DNA from: Limonium bicolor
Taxonomy: Eukaryota; Streptophyta; Magnoliopsida; Caryophyllales; Plumbaginaceae
DNA: 64,000 nt
Direction of reading: 5' to 3'
NCBI GenBank assembly: GCA_023374045.1
Contig: CM041782.1
Span: forward strand, 252,177,810-252,241,809
Shown here: piece after piece, positions 44,366 to 57,251 of the stretch
Numbering within the stretch: position 1 is the first letter of the stretch
Layout of the letters: the number at the start of each line of letters is the position of its first letter
Made by a program: the position numbers and the translations under genes
Notes under the pieces: generated by a model
What the model was told of the DNA's origin: nothing
Seen by the model: the letters and a program-made list of their open reading frames with translations, nothing else
Database searches by the model: none

Positions 44366-45887
44366 AAAAAAATTAGATATTGTTAGACATATACACATAC
44401 ATCAAACAATATTAATTACGAAGAGATTGTAAAAAAAAAATCGGCATGACTTTTGCATAATTTTACCTATCCCATGCTTATTATTAAGCATTCACCAACC
44501 ATTCATCAACACAAATTTCCATCACAAATCAAACTAATACCAACTTTATCCATCAAACCAAATTTTAATAATTTATGGAAATCAAATACAAAGTAAAAAA
44601 AAGACAAACCATGCCTATTATTAAGCATTCACCAATTATTCAACAACACAAATTTCTATCATAAACCAAACTAATATATACCAAATTTATTCATCAAACG
44701 AAATTCCAATAATTTGTGGAAATCAAATACAAAGTACAAAAGAGAAAAATGATAAGTTAGATTATATTACCGGTTCCAAATGAATTGTTCTCCGCTCCGC
44801 TTTCAATCTACCATCAAATGGTAAAGAACCTTCTTAAGTATTTATCTGTAGAGACACAAATACGTATAGACACAAGAGATACTCAGTAGTTGTGTTTGTT
44901 CCTTATATGCAGTTAGGTTGCAAATTTACAGTGAGTGAAGAGAATGAAGAGTTAAATTAAAAAAAATTACCAGTTCCTAAATGAATTGTTTTCAGCCCCT
45001 CTTCTCAATCGGGCGTGCGAGACGCGTGTAGCAACACCAATCTCTACAGAGGCAACGCATAAAGATTGAACAACATTCAGATCAATTAGAATAATTTTAT
45101 ATTAAACTTAACGACTTTACAATACTCATATATATATATACACTACCGAATGTTTAATAGTTTTTACCAATGAATGAAGTTGTTCATAACAACTCATAAA
45201 TGACAAGATCAAACTATAACTTACATAACAACCTAAATTGTATTTTTCATGTTTAACATGTTATCCATAATTTTCAATATACCACTTATGCATCACACTC
45301 GTGTATTAACGTAATATAATAATCATAATCAAATATGTAAATTATAAACATTATCGTTAGCTCATTCAAACAAGCGCAATAAGAATTTTTTTAGTATAAC
45401 TCTAATACAATCTACAGAGAGTGGGGAACTTAGTGTCAAAGATGATAACTCATCAACTCGACTACATTGTTTATGAAGACAAGGAGAAACTCTTAATTGC
45501 TTAACTTATATTATGTTCGAACAAGTAAACTTACATTTGTGATTAGTACAAATTTTGCTTAACTTATATAACTAGCAGAGATCTCACTCACCAAATGTAT
45601 ATTTACAATGTATATTTACTTATGAAATGTGAATTAACAAGTAATTTTAAGTGGACAAATAAGCTAACCTAATTATACTTAAACAAATAATGCTCAAACA
45701 TTGTTCCACCCCATATATAAGCACAATAAATCTAGCCCAAATAAGCTAACCTAACTATACTTAAAAGAAGGGCCAAAAACAGCAAAAAAATTCACTCGGA
45801 CATTTCGTCGAACACCTTGTGTGCATACATAAATTTAATAGTTTAACAACCAAATCTTGCAAAGATTTCACACACACAATAAATATC
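44366..45887. other. AT-rich CACTA interior, left of solo LTR K
   Basis: No supported gene. It has a roughly 120-base imperfect duplication around CTATTATTAAGCATTCACCAA at 44477-44590 and 44611-44735, and short intron-like tracts. It probably represents introns or decayed upstream parts of the Ulp1-like gene. Confidence 0.5.
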
Positions 45888-48800
45888 TGAAATACCCCAA
45901 ATCTTGGTATGTTGTTTAAATGTTAAAATAAGGTATCTAAAGGCTAAAAAGTGCCTTAGGAACATCAGTGCATAGTTTAAACCATAGTTAAAACGCAATA
46001 AAACACTGAGACACGGTTCGAGCAAAAACATGCTCTAAGCTTGGAGTAAACTTGGTTAGGACCCAAAGAGCCTACCAAGATTTGATAATATTTAATTATG
46101 ATTTATAAGGCTAATTAAGTCCTTAGGAAACCTTGGTGGACAATGAAACCAAACAAAACACAAATAAATACCTTAAGGTCAATATGGGCTAAAATGTGCT
46201 CTAAGCTTGGGATAAATTTGTATAAGACCTAATGGTCATACCTATACCTTATAAATATGTTAATGAACATATTAAATCATTTACCAAGGAAAACCAAGCT
46301 TGAAAACAAGTTAAAACACAAAATGTGCTTTAAGGAGTCTTAAAGCACGTTTTTGAAAAATTGTCTTGTAAATGAGTTTTGAATGGCTAAATGTCCATCA
46401 TTACTCTTTAATTAACATGTGTACTATATAGTATCACATTTGGAAGTCTATATTAATGGGAAATCAAAAATTTCACTTCTATGTGCCTTGTTTTTATGAA
46501 TAGTAACTTTTATAAGCTAGTTTGTAACATATGTTGTTATAAGTAATTAAATTGGTCAACAAAGACTATTATACCCTTCTAAGTATATGGGGGCCGATTT
46601 TTATGAAGGTGAGTCACACCATGTAAAAATCAATTAAGGAAAGGAAGGGTAGGAAGGTAAAAAGGAGAAAGTTACCTTTTAATACAAATATCTTGTTAAA
46701 GCAAGTTCTATCTTCATTTCTCCTTTCCTTCTTCATTTCACACGTCTCCAACCTCCCTTCTTGCTCTCTTTTACGAGCTGCTACAGCAACACCAACACCA
46801 CCATTGTTTTCCATCTTTGACCACTTGTAACTCCTAACTCCATGGTCCAAATTCAATTCCAAGACCACCATTCTTCTAGTTGGACCAAGCTCTACACTTC
46901 TACCTTTTCAAATCTTCAAGAACTCAATTCCGGTGCCAAGGAGATTCACCATTGATGGAGCTTGAGCTCACCTTTTCACATATTATTGTTCTCCTTTGCT
47001 TCTGGGTAAGAAATCTCAAAGAAAAATCAAGTTTCCTCTCCTTTTTGTACATGGCCGAAAATTCACCTCACCATGGTGTCTTTACCTTGCTTGTTTTAGC
47101 TTCATTTGAATCTTCCAAGGGCTTGGTGGAGTCCTCTCTGATATATATTCAAGCTCTCTTTCCATTCCAAGGTAAAACAATCATTTTAATACCTTAAGAT
47201 AATATATGTAAACCTAGGGTTTACAATGAGATGAAACATAAAGCTTGTATACTCATTTCAATGTTGGTATATGTTAGTAGTTGATAAGGAAAGAAATGCC
47301 TTACCGGTTTTATGAGGAAACAAGAAAGAAGTTGTGAGGGAAAAGAGGTAAATATGCTATCTCAATGTGGTTTAATGCCTTAGTAGAAATGAGCTTATAA
47401 TGCTTGTTAAAACTACCTAAAGAGCAAATGGTGAATGACTTAGTAAAGTGTTCTCAAGGAGACTAGTAAAAGAACATATGTCTTGGTGTATGTATTGCAG
47501 GTCAAAGGCATATATATTGTGGAAATTCAGTGTTTAAGGTTTATGTTATTTAAGGGCCTAAGAGCCATGTTATTTAAGGGCCTAAGTGCCAAGCAATTTA
47601 AGTTTATGCACTATATTGTGATGTAGTGTAGTTTAAGGGTTTAGTTGTGTGTAAAGAACATCTCTTGTGAAGGTGAATGTTTGATGGTAAAAGGGTGAAA
47701 AACAATGTGTTTGGATGTGAGTATATACAAGAGAAGTTATGGCGAAATTTAGTTGATAAACAAAAGAGTTTATGTGTTGTAATGAGATTTTATGACCTAG
47801 AAGGTACTAGGAATTTTTAAGTGTTAAGATGGTGAAAGAAATGAATTAAGGTGTTCTTAGGTGTTAAGATGCCTTAGGCATAGTCTTGGAGATTTAGGGA
47901 ACTTATGGATGATTTCTTGATACACCAAGGTGAAGGTGGAGGTGTCGTAAAGTCTTGTGCAAAGTTTGGTGAACAATGAAAGTGTAACGTCTTGTGAAGG
48001 TTTAGTTACGAACTTGTGGGAAAGACTTGAGGAGTGTGTGTAAAGGGGATGAGTGTAGTGCAAATGATGTTTAAAAGGGTGGTTATAAGGTAGTGAGGGA
48101 GTACTTTGGTTAGGTGAAGTTTTAGGCAAGAATACAAGTTACTAGTGTAAGAAAAAAATGTTCTAAGTGTTAAGGACTTAGTAAAAGTTGAGTAAAAGTT
48201 TAAGGAATTTTTGGAATGTTTCGAGAGGGTTTAAGTGTGCCCAAAAGATGTTAAAACAAGTGGGAGAACATGTGTAAAGCATAGGAAAAAATTGGGATGA
48301 ATTTGGAGTTCAGAAAGAGGAGAAAAGCACATTAGAAAATTGGTTCTGCAGTGGACCGCCCCTACGGACCGCCCCTGTGGGGAGGTCCAGTGCAGAGAAG
48401 TGAAAAAAAAAAGAAACGTGTAGCATCTGTTGTGGACCGCCCCTGGGACCACCCCAGAGGGGCGGTCCAGACCAGAAATGAAGAAAAAAATTTGTTTAAG
48501 GCTCCTAGATGGGGATTGAATGGTAATGGTTTTAGATGATGTTTAGGCCTTGTTTGGTGACATGTAAAGGCCTTAAGAGGTGTAAACAAGTATGAGGTGT
48601 AATGAGAAGTGGTTAACTTATATGATTAAGTTTAAATTACAATGACTTAGTGGTCCAACATTAGGGAGTGATGATGGTTAGAAAAATAAGCATTAGACTT
48701 TAAACAAACATGTTACTCCAATGTTAATGAAAGTAATTGTAATGTTATCAGTTGTTCGAGAATTGCTCGAGGAACATAAGTGGACATGATAAAGTGGACT

Positions 48801-50452
48801 CCGGTGACAGGTATGGTTTTCTTGCAACCTGTGTCCTACTGGATTACACCGGCTTGTATGCCAATGTGTTTTTCTGAGTGTTTGCCACCTTGTAAGATTA
48901 AAACATGTAATGAGTTTATAGTAATTCATTTATGTGGCGCATCTGGTCTCCGATACCGTTAACCTCAAATAAGTGTCGAACCTTAGCTAACTAGAACTAG
49001 GAACACGAGAGAGATCGGTATTCGGAGTTAACGACCCAAACCTTGGGAACGTTCTAACCACGGCTATGTGTGAGTTAGTTGGATATTGTTGTTGTATGCA
49101 AGTGTGTGAACCTCCCTTGTGTGCTTAACTCGGTTATGATACCGTATGGTGTGTGGATGTGGTAGGCTCCATAATAGATCTCTAACTACTTATTTAAGTA
49201 TATATGTACTAATGGGGGGTGAGGAGTCCGGTCATGTTCCGGCCACGCGTGTGAGGACGGGAGTCGATGTCATATCCGGTTCGACTCTCTTGGTGTATGT
49301 ATAGGTTGTATTCCAATTTGGTTTCAATCTTCCCTTAGCTTATCCAAAGCTAGTTTACTGACTCACATCGGGCCACAGGGGCATACGAATGTTATTTCAG
49401 TGTGCTTGGGATTACTATATCCGACACACCTTGGGTTTAAGTTAACCGTTCGATATAACTGGACGGTAACGAGGTTGGTAACGAGCTTAGCATGAGATTG
49501 GCAATAATCTCTAGGCTCACTATATATACTAACTATGGTGGAAGGTTCCCTGTGTGAACCAATCTTATGGTGTTATGAGTTGTTATTGTGCTAGGCAATT
49601 TCCCTTGCTATGCTATGATATGTTTATGTTAGATGTTTAAAATGAACTCGATGTTAACACGTGTACGTCGAAACGAGAAAAGTGTTGTTGTGTTTGCTGT
49701 GTGAGGAATGTGATATGCTGTAGGATATGGAGTGTGTGGATCATGGAAATGAATCCCAGTTTGTGACAAGAGGCGTTTAAGGATAACCCGATTAATGGGT
49801 ATGTGTCGTTCATTAAGGAAGTAGCTCCGTTTTAGAGGAGAGCCACTCTAGGGTTAAAGGAATCATTGGATGATTTGTTAAGTGTGGATGTGTTGGATAT
49901 ATGTTGAGCCCTATTGTTGGGTGTATGCAAGTGTTGTGTGTTTATGGTTTGTATGCATGATTTAAATATAATCAACTGCATGCTAAGACGACAATTAGTT
50001 GTGCGTGGCCCGGTAGCATGTGGGCTGCGGGATTACCATACCAGCAAAGGTGCTGAGCCCCTTGGGGGCCACCCTTTCTCTCCTTTTCTATTTCAGGTAC
50101 AAGGAGCTGGAAGCCGTTCGAGAGTAGGACGGGGTAGATGTTTATGCATGGGTAGCCATTTAAATGGTCATTGTAAGCGTAGTAAGACCGAAATTGTTAT
50201 CGGCATTAGTTTGTAAATACTCGGTACAGTGGGAAGGTATGTATATAATAAATGTTGGAAATGGAATAAGGATTGTATTGTGTAGTTGCTCGGGAATCTA
50301 GTCCATCAGACCGATACAATGTACATGTATTAGCCTTGTTAGCCACGTGGGTGGTTAACGGCGTGTAACACCAACGAGTTAAGTAAGGTGATGAGGTTTG
50401 TATTTCCGCTGCAGTTTATTGTAAGTGCATTAATGTTGGATGGGGTGTTACA
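45888..50452 (+). repeat. Solo LTR K (4.57 kb) inserted in the CACTA element
   Basis: It starts TGAAATACCCCAAATC and ends TGGGGTGTTACA, with the target duplication ATATC at 45883-45887 and 50453-50457. There is no primer-binding site, internal region or second LTR, so this is a solo LTR left by recombination between two LTRs. Layout matches the other LTRs: CT-rich leader, GGTAA motifs near 47007, 47170 and 47348, a short palindromic array, the box at 48795-48860, the GAGCCCCTTGGGGG palindrome (50068) and the U5 hairpin (50339-50362). It shares blocks with LTR H/I. Confidence 0.92.
48351..48476 (+). repeat. Short GC-rich palindromic array in LTR K
   Basis: Two units: GTGGACCGCCCC...GGGGAGGTCCAG and GTGGACCGCCCCTGGGACC...GGGGCGGTCCAG. 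Same architecture as the other arrays with another sequence. Confidence 0.8.
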
Positions 50453-50506
50453 ATATCATCATCCACAATCACAATGTGACAACAATCTATCAATTTTAAC
50501 AACACA

Positions 50507-50760
50507 TTAACGATTAATTAAACAAAACCGAAAATGAGAGTTAGGGTTCTCACCTTCGCGCGTCTGTTTGCTGGGCGGGAGAAGGGCGGCGACACCACCG
50601 ACGCGACAACCACCGGCGGCGTGACGTCCGGCGAAGGCGGGAGAAGGAGGAGGTGACGGGAGCAGGTGGTGGTAGCGTCGGAGGTTACCCAAATCGCCGG
50701 TGATAACAGAGAGAAGAGGGGTTAATTTAGGTTAATGAAACTGTAATGGCGTCGGGGCGG
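50507..50760 (-). CDS. Possible GC-rich 5' exon of the CACTA gene
   Basis: This is far richer in G and C than its surroundings. A minus-strand open frame (50507-50692) encodes a Pro/Ala/Gly-rich peptide with no known domain. Position near the right terminus and strand agree with a first exon of the minus-strand CACTA gene. This is inference only; it could be a non-coding promoter segment. Confidence 0.3.
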
Positions 50761-50784
50761 GCTTGGGGGGTTAATTAAAATAAC

Positions 50785-51120
50785 CTATTTCGGCGGTTCT
50801 TTGTTAGAAACCGCCGAAATAGGCCATATTTAAAAAAAAATTAAAGAGACCTATTTCGGCGGTTTCTAACAAAGAACCGCCAAAATGGTCCTTAAATTAA
50901 AAAAAAAAGAAAAATAGAAAAACCTATTTCGGCGGTTTCGTGTAAGGAACCGCCGAAATAGGTCTCTTTTATTTTTTTAATAATTTAATATGGCCTATTT
51001 CGGCGGTTCATATCCAGGAACCGCCGAAATAGACCCCTGCTTTATAGAGCTAATACATCTCGGGCTCCTATTTCGGCGGTTTTATCTACAACCTCCGAAA
51101 TAGGGGCGCCGAAATAGACG
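50785..51120. repeat. Right subterminal CACTA array
   Basis: Alternating CCTATTTCGGCGGTT and AACCGCCGAAATAGG motifs, each pair making a hairpin of about 40-45 bases, separated by A/T runs. It mirrors the left array and supports the CACTA boundary. Confidence 0.85.
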
Positions 51121-51135
51121 TTTTTTGTACTAGTG

Positions 51136-51177
51136 CTTTTTAGCATGGTCCGGGACCTAGCCCTTGGATAAGGTCCC
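51136..51177 (+). repeat. LTR E, right part
   Basis: After the CTT duplication the LTR resumes in a palindromic array unit (GGTCCGGGACCTAG...AAGGTCCC), similar to the array of LTR B. It is cut at 51178 by the Copia LTR. Confidence 0.6.
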
Positions 51178-52311
51178 TGTTAAGACAAGATCCTTTAGTT
51201 TTGATGATAGCAAACCTTGTATTGTCTATCTAATGCGTTTGTCAAGATTCATGATTCAGATAGACAGGTGAATAAGTGGCTTAGCACGCAAGGTTGTAAG
51301 TGCACTTAAGTCATGAGTGGCTTAACACGCAAGGTTGCAAGCGCGCTCAATCCACGACATGTGCCCTACCAGTTGGGCATCTCTCTGCAAGAGCTCCGTA
51401 TAACTTCTAGCACAGACAACCAGTCACACACCGCACGAAGATATCTTTTATGCTTAAAGATGAAAATCAAAGACAAAAAACTGTAAAGGATCGACACATT
51501 CAGTTAAGACACATACATCCACATGAGCAACTTGTTCAAGACAAGCTCGTGACAAAAGAAGAAGTTCTTTAGTGCACAAGATAACAAAGCTATAAAAGAA
51601 CATCATTACATAGCCGTAATGAATTTAGGAGAGGGCATTTATGAGCATTTAATGAGCCAAAACAGAATCAGGCAAGTAGGACACACAAGTGGTGATCGAC
51701 CTATCAAGAAGGCTTCCGCCAACTTGACCAACCATGAGGCGACACGTAGCTCAAGCTTCCAGATCAAGTTGAAGACTCTCTGCAAGTCTAGTGTGGTTGT
51801 TATGTGAATAATCGAAGTAGAAGTCGACTCCTATAAGTCTAGGGATTAATAGGACGGTAGTTACATCCTAACAACCGTGTATATATACTTGCATTTATTC
51901 CATATGTAAGTAAGCTCTGTATGAGAGAAAAGATAGAGATAATTTGGGCAAGTGTGGATCAGACTTAGGAGTGTGTGTAAGTGCTAGAGAGTTGGTGAGC
52001 TAGAGCGGACTGGGTAAGAGTATCAATACATTGGGTATTTGACAGGACGACAGGTCAGGAAACGGTTGGTGAATCGTAGGCCGATAGTCAGGAGAGGGTT
52101 GACGACTTTAGGGGTAAAGTCAAAACTGTCCCGGGAGTCTGTGTGTGGGGCAAGAAAGGTTGAGTGAATTTTGTGTGTGTAAATTCGCAATCGAAATGTG
52201 TTTTCCAGTTTAAGTTTATCTCTCGTCCCTTCCCAAACTATCAAGGTTTATTAGAGTCCATGATACGTCCACGACACGTCGGGGACGCATCTGGAGCGCT
52301 TACTGGTTTCA
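51178..52311 (+). repeat. 5' LTR of Copia element J
   Basis: It begins TGTTAAGACAAGATCC and ends GGTTTCA just before a primer-binding site. Length 1.13 kb, unlike the Ty3 LTRs here. It contains duplicated GTGGCTTARCACGCAAGGTTG motifs (51271-51330). The LTR start is inferred from TG and the junction with the LTR E array. Confidence 0.75.
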
Positions 52312-52313
52312 AT

Positions 52314-52325
52314 TGGTATCAGAGC
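52314..52325 (+). promoter_or_regulatory. Primer-binding site of Copia element J
   Basis: TGGTATCAGAGC two bases after the LTR end. Confidence 0.85.
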
Positions 52326-52367
52326 GGGTCTCTTCTAGAAAGCTAACTGCTTTGGAAGACGATCAAG

Positions 52368-52527
52368 ATGTCTCATGCAAGCATTCTAGCAGCAGAAGAA
52401 GGTTCTGCACCAAATCGACCACCACTCATCAATTGAGACAACTGCACTCAATGGAAGAACAAAATGGAGTTTCATATCAAGTCTGACGATCCAAAAATAT
52501 GGAGGGTGATAACACATGGAGAGTACA
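52368..52527 (+). pseudogene. gag: Copia gag N-terminal fragment, truncated by LTR F
   Basis: ATG at 52368, then about 53 codons. The segment CTQWKNKMEFHIKSDD followed by KIWRVITHG is the start of the Copia gag domain (the W-x-x-x-M-E and I-W-x-V-I pattern of Tork-like elements). An in-frame TGA at about 52434 interrupts it. Reading ends at 52527 where LTR F is inserted; the rest of the element is not in the window. Confidence 0.75.
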
Positions 52528-53723
52528 TGTAACACCCTACCGTTAATACCGTCATTACCGTCCAAACTCCTTATACATCCATACTCACGCAGCGGATACA
52601 TACTTACAAAACGGTGGGTGGTACAACGCTGTTAGCCACCCACGTGACTAACATGGCTACTACTACATACAGCATCGGTCTGATGGATCGGAATATCCGA
52701 GTGCTACACAAATACAATCCTTCCTACAATTACAACCAGGTACTACAACCTCCCATTCAATACAATACTGCATTACAATGCCATACAATACAATATAACA
52801 TACCGAGTTTACTAAGTTCCAAATACAAATGCAACATTTCTTCCAAGTTCATACATACTCATTAAGAGACTACATCTACCCATTCCTCACAACTACATGA
52901 TCTCCAAATACATATGGTGTACCACTTGGTACACTTCTACAACAAAGGCTACAAGCCTTTTACAATTCTCTACTACATACATTTCATTCCTAATAAACTA
53001 GGCATATCCGCCGGTCTCTTACCATGACCTTAGCCGCTTCGGGTACCTGCACACTAAAAACGGTGCCCCTAGGGGCTCAGCTTATGCTGCATATGACTTC
53101 CGCATACCCCGCGTACTAGCGAGGGTACGCCAACCACTTGGTCGAACACATGCGATTCATTTTACAATACATACATACATACATACATGCTTCATCAATA
53201 GTGCTATAATGCTACACAAGGAATACATACATATACTTCAATACATACAAGGTGGTCCATTCAAGCCAATTGGTACTTACTTACCTTTCCCGAAATACGC
53301 ATACACAATACATACACAATACATACACAATATAAAGTAACTTATTTACTTTTTGCTTTTGTTTACCCTTTTTGTCTTTTGCAAATAATAGAGAATGAAG
53401 AGTGTGAGAGGGGAGTGCAATCGGCTCACACACAGCACACACTCACATTTTGATTTTTATTTTCAATAGTGGACACACTAGTTTTGTTTATTTACACTCT
53501 CACGTCTCACCCCACAACTTCCCGTTTTTGATAGTTTTTACTATTTTCTCGTTTAATTGATTTTATTGGTTCTAGACCCTCATTAATGTTTATTAATGAC
53601 TATTTGGTTGACCAAAATTGTTACGAGTCTATTTAACCCGCTTAAAGTCGTGTTTTCCCAGTTTCCTTGAAAAACGCGCTTTAAGGTTCGTTTGTGGTTT
53701 TAATCCATTTTATGGATCCGTTT
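52528..53723 (-). repeat. LTR F: C-family LTR with internal deletion
   Basis: On the minus strand it matches LTR C at both ends. The 52528-53330 part corresponds to the last roughly 800 bases of LTR C, and 53336-53723 to its early part. About 2.6 kb between them is missing, including the palindromic array. The extreme LTR start is also absent because LTR G begins at 53724. The candidate left target duplication is GTACA (52523-52527); the right one is not visible. Confidence 0.8.
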
Positions 53724-55636
53724 TGTAACACCCCTCTCCATAATCACGTAATAATCTCTCACGTAGCAATAAATAAAACGTCTTACAGCGGAAGAATTAA
53801 AAACAATACAATACTCACTCGGGTGTCACCGGCCATTACTCGCCCATGTGAGCAACAAAGCCAAACTATCTCCAACTTCCAACATAAACAAACTGCTAAC
53901 CGCCGTGATAACGAGAAACTCCTATACATCATACTAAGTCCACAAACCATAAACATTGACAAGTGAGCGTCTACCCAATCCTGAATATACATAACCTTAC
54001 CATAATACATTTACCAGCCTGACATCATTATACAAATAAACTCCCTGTGCGGTAATCAAAATAAACTCTAATTACCCTGTTCCCGCACTTCGGTTTCGGC
54101 GATAATCAACAACCTGCATATGGTGTAGTATCAGCGATAGACGCTGAGTATGCCGGGCCTGGACCCTAAAGGTCACTTAGTCATTTTAACCATCTTATTA
54201 TTAGATTGGTTTCATGCTTTACCATTTTACAGTTATAATCAACACTGTAATATAAATGTATAATATACATAATCATCCATCCAAATATCCATAAACATTC
54301 AACCATCCATCCAATCCAAACATTCATTTAATATCACAAACCACAGTTGTATATCGAACGTGTCAAATAATTACAGTATAATGTACAATGTACAATCGCC
54401 GTAGCGTTCACCATCCTTTATTAATTTAGTTTAATTTGGCCTTCAAGGCCCCATCCATATGTACAATGTGCAATCGCCGTAGCGTACAGTTTCCATAGTT
54501 AATTTTATTTGGCCTTTAAGGCCCCATCCATCCAAACCATGTTTAATTAATACCAGTTGGGCGTCATGTTAAGACAACCCGATAACCTCACCATGGACAG
54601 TAGTCCTCCCGTACACACAAAGGTGTTCATTTCGCCAGAGGTCCGGAGGCCCCTGACTATTCTCTTATGTCTCGTAAGACGTCCATATAAAGGCCGTAGC
54701 CACCTGACCGACGATCCAGTTTGGGCTCGTTGGGTATAAACCTGGAGCGGAATCCAATCGGAAACCCCTCAGTGATCACAAATGCGCAACCAAGTAGTTC
54801 GTAAACTACCGGGATTCCTCACCTCAACTCATACCATCTCTCTCTCTCTCATAATGTTTAAGATATGCTCTTAGTCTTAGGAGAATAATTATTAATTAGC
54901 TGCCCAATGGGTCTCACGCATTACCTAGAAGTAATCTAGGTTATATTCATGTTCGAGATCCATGCTCTAGAGACCAACAATGTCGTGACTCGTCCCTAAG
55001 TATTTTACTTAGGTTACCATATACTTAATATTAATACTATGGTATTATATCAAGTAACCGTCATGTCATCACATTAACGTATATGTATGTTTGTATAAGT
55101 CGATCTATAGTCGACGTAGTGTTAGTCCCTAGGACGCTCGTGCATAAATAAATAATGCAGTAACACTTAATCACATACATGTATCCACACACAAACACAC
55201 AAGTTATATCAACCAAATCGAGCCCAAGGAGCTTCCTTAGGACAACTCGGATCAAACCCCTTTCATACCGTTCACCAAGACCTAGGATGCGCATGTAGTC
55301 CACTAGCTCGTCAAGCGTCCTCTCTGAAGTATAATCTAAACGGTATTAAACTATAAGTCAGTCTCCATGACTAACTACATCCGGTACTTCCGAATAACAA
55401 GTAACCCCGACAGTTTATCCCCGGATTTCTACAGTTAATTGTTACGGGTTTCTCTAAACCGGTCGGCTTTGTTACTTAAAACTCGTATGTCAAACATTTC
55501 GACTGTAATGTTTAATTCATTACATTTCTTAATCTTACCACCATTAAATTTAGGTACATAACCTATAGTTGCATGTATGCATGCATGATTATTACATTGT
55601 ATTATTTTCATATTGTATCATTTTCCCACCATCCAT
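53724..55636 (-). repeat. LTR G (partial, runs into assembly gap)
   Basis: It starts TGTAACACCCCTCTCC, the complement of a GGGGTGTTACA LTR end, with a sequence otherwise unlike the LTRs at 7398 or 57252. It contains a roughly 78-base tandem duplication at 54382-54535 (AATCGCCGTAGCGT...AAGGCCCCATCCA), and the CCGGAGGCCCC and CTCGTAAGACG blocks. No protein gene. The other end is not reached before the N gap. Confidence 0.6.
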
Positions 55637-56136
55637 NNNNNNNNNNNNNNNNNNNNNNNNNNNNNNNNNNNNNNNNNNNNNNNNNNNNNNNNNNNNNNNN
55701 NNNNNNNNNNNNNNNNNNNNNNNNNNNNNNNNNNNNNNNNNNNNNNNNNNNNNNNNNNNNNNNNNNNNNNNNNNNNNNNNNNNNNNNNNNNNNNNNNNNN
55801 NNNNNNNNNNNNNNNNNNNNNNNNNNNNNNNNNNNNNNNNNNNNNNNNNNNNNNNNNNNNNNNNNNNNNNNNNNNNNNNNNNNNNNNNNNNNNNNNNNNN
55901 NNNNNNNNNNNNNNNNNNNNNNNNNNNNNNNNNNNNNNNNNNNNNNNNNNNNNNNNNNNNNNNNNNNNNNNNNNNNNNNNNNNNNNNNNNNNNNNNNNNN
56001 NNNNNNNNNNNNNNNNNNNNNNNNNNNNNNNNNNNNNNNNNNNNNNNNNNNNNNNNNNNNNNNNNNNNNNNNNNNNNNNNNNNNNNNNNNNNNNNNNNNN
56101 NNNNNNNNNNNNNNNNNNNNNNNNNNNNNNNNNNNN
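55637..56136. other. Assembly gap (500 N)
   Basis: Exactly 500 N, a conventional placeholder for a gap of unknown size. Open frames crossing it are artefacts. The rest of element H and possibly part of G are hidden here. Confidence 0.99.
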
Positions 56137-57017
56137 CCTTTCGGGTTCTGGTTCTTCTGGGCCTGTGGTTGGTACTTCTGTTTCTTGTACCCACCTTGCC
56201 CTTGGTGTTCGGTACTCTTCCCGACATTCTTCCTCTTAGCATTGTCCTCGTCCCTCAGCTGGACGGTTATCTCAACCTTAGCAGCGGCGTGATAGCACTC
56301 CTGCTTTCCAAAGTATTAGTTTCACTTATCTCTTATAACTTAATCTTATTTATTCACTTATTTAAATCTCAACCATTCTTATACCTGCAAGGTAGTGTAA
56401 CTCGTCGGCCCCATGCCGTAGCGGAGTCGATGGCTAAGCCCGCCATAGAAGCGGTCCACCAGGATCTGGTCAGAATACCCCAGACCTGGCAGAAGACGGA
56501 GCAAGGCGGTGAACTCTGAGTAATACTCGTCCACCGTCATCTTGTCGGTCTGCTTGAGCGCATCCAACTGCAAGCGCTTCTTCGTCTGGACATGGGCGGG
56601 ATAGTACTTTGCCCGCAACGCCGTGTACTGGTCCCAGCCGAAGTCTGGATTGGCCACGTGCTCGGCCCTCACCAGCTTCCACCAATCGCCTGCCGCCCCT
56701 TTCAGGTAGAAGGCAGCCAGACGCACCTTGATCCCAGCGGGGACATCAAGGGTCTCGAAGGCGGTCTCCAGCTCGGAGATGTACGCCTCAAGCTTGGCGG
56801 GATCCGTCTCCCCCTTAAAGTGTGCGGGTCGAAGGTCTGCAAGACTCTTCACCCAATTCGGTTCCCGGGGTGGTGGAGGTGGAGGTGGCGCACCCACACC
56901 AGGCTGATAGCCCATGTGCCCCAAAGCAGCAGCCACGATCTCTGCGATCGTCTGCCCTCCCGGTATCTCAGCAGCATCATCACCTCTTCCTCGGCCTCGG
57001 CCTCTCCTTCCTGACAT
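56137..57017 (-). CDS. gag: gag of element H (two exons visible, partial at gap)
   Basis: ATG at 57015-57017 opens SGRRGRGRGRGDDAAE, then IAEIVAAALGHMGYQPG, a Pro-rich stretch, the core LEAYISELETAFETLDV, DWWKLVRAEH and VLVD-type RFYGGLSHRLRYGMG. Exon 1 is 56385-57017 and has no stop. An 84-bp intron (56301-56384, GTATAAG...AAAGCAG) lies at the same codon as intron 1 of A and B. Exon 2 (56137-56300) continues ECYHAAAKVEITVQLRDED into Lys/Gln-rich sequence and is cut by the gap. This is the best-preserved gag in the window. Whether H carries AlkB is unknown. Confidence 0.9.
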
Positions 57018-57235
57018 CTGAACAATGACAACTCACATTAGATTCGTATTCACCACTGTTCTGGTTAACGAATTTTATGACGTCCGTAGACGGTAAAGAC
57101 AATCCACCCTTATTGGTGGTTATCTGACTCTACTCACTTAACTTCTCACACCCTTATCCCATTGCTTATTTCTTAACTCATAGCCTAACTCGGTGGTTCC
57201 TTATGTCCGGTATTTCTCGATCAGAGCGTAACTAC

Positions 57236-57247
57236 GCTCTGATACCA
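57236..57247 (-). promoter_or_regulatory. Primer-binding site of element H
   Basis: The complement reads TGGTATCAGAGC, four bases from the LTR end at 57252. Confidence 0.9.
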
Positions 57248-57251
57248 CTTT

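Larger units (their letters stand above)
42414..51135 (-). mobile_element. CACTA (En/Spm) DNA transposon with nested solo LTR
   Basis: It starts CACTAGTAGAAAAAAA (42414) and ends with the complement of CACTAGTACAAAAAA (51135), flanked by the 3-bp target duplication CTT at 42411-42413 and 51136-51138. Both ends have subterminal arrays of TTTCGGCGGTT/AACCGCCGAAA. Inside are a minus-strand multi-exon gene with a Ulp1-like peptidase domain, a GC-rich exon-like segment near the right end, and solo LTR K. I did not recognise a CACTA transposase (TNP2) domain, so it is likely non-autonomous. Confidence 0.9.

Noticed and set aside
52314..52325. tRNA gene at TGGTATCAGAGC sites
   Set aside because: Only the primer-complementary bases are present; no cloverleaf can be formed around any of them.
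55569..56519. Open frames spanning the N gap
   Set aside because: Most of the translation is unknown bases; artefacts of the assembly gap.
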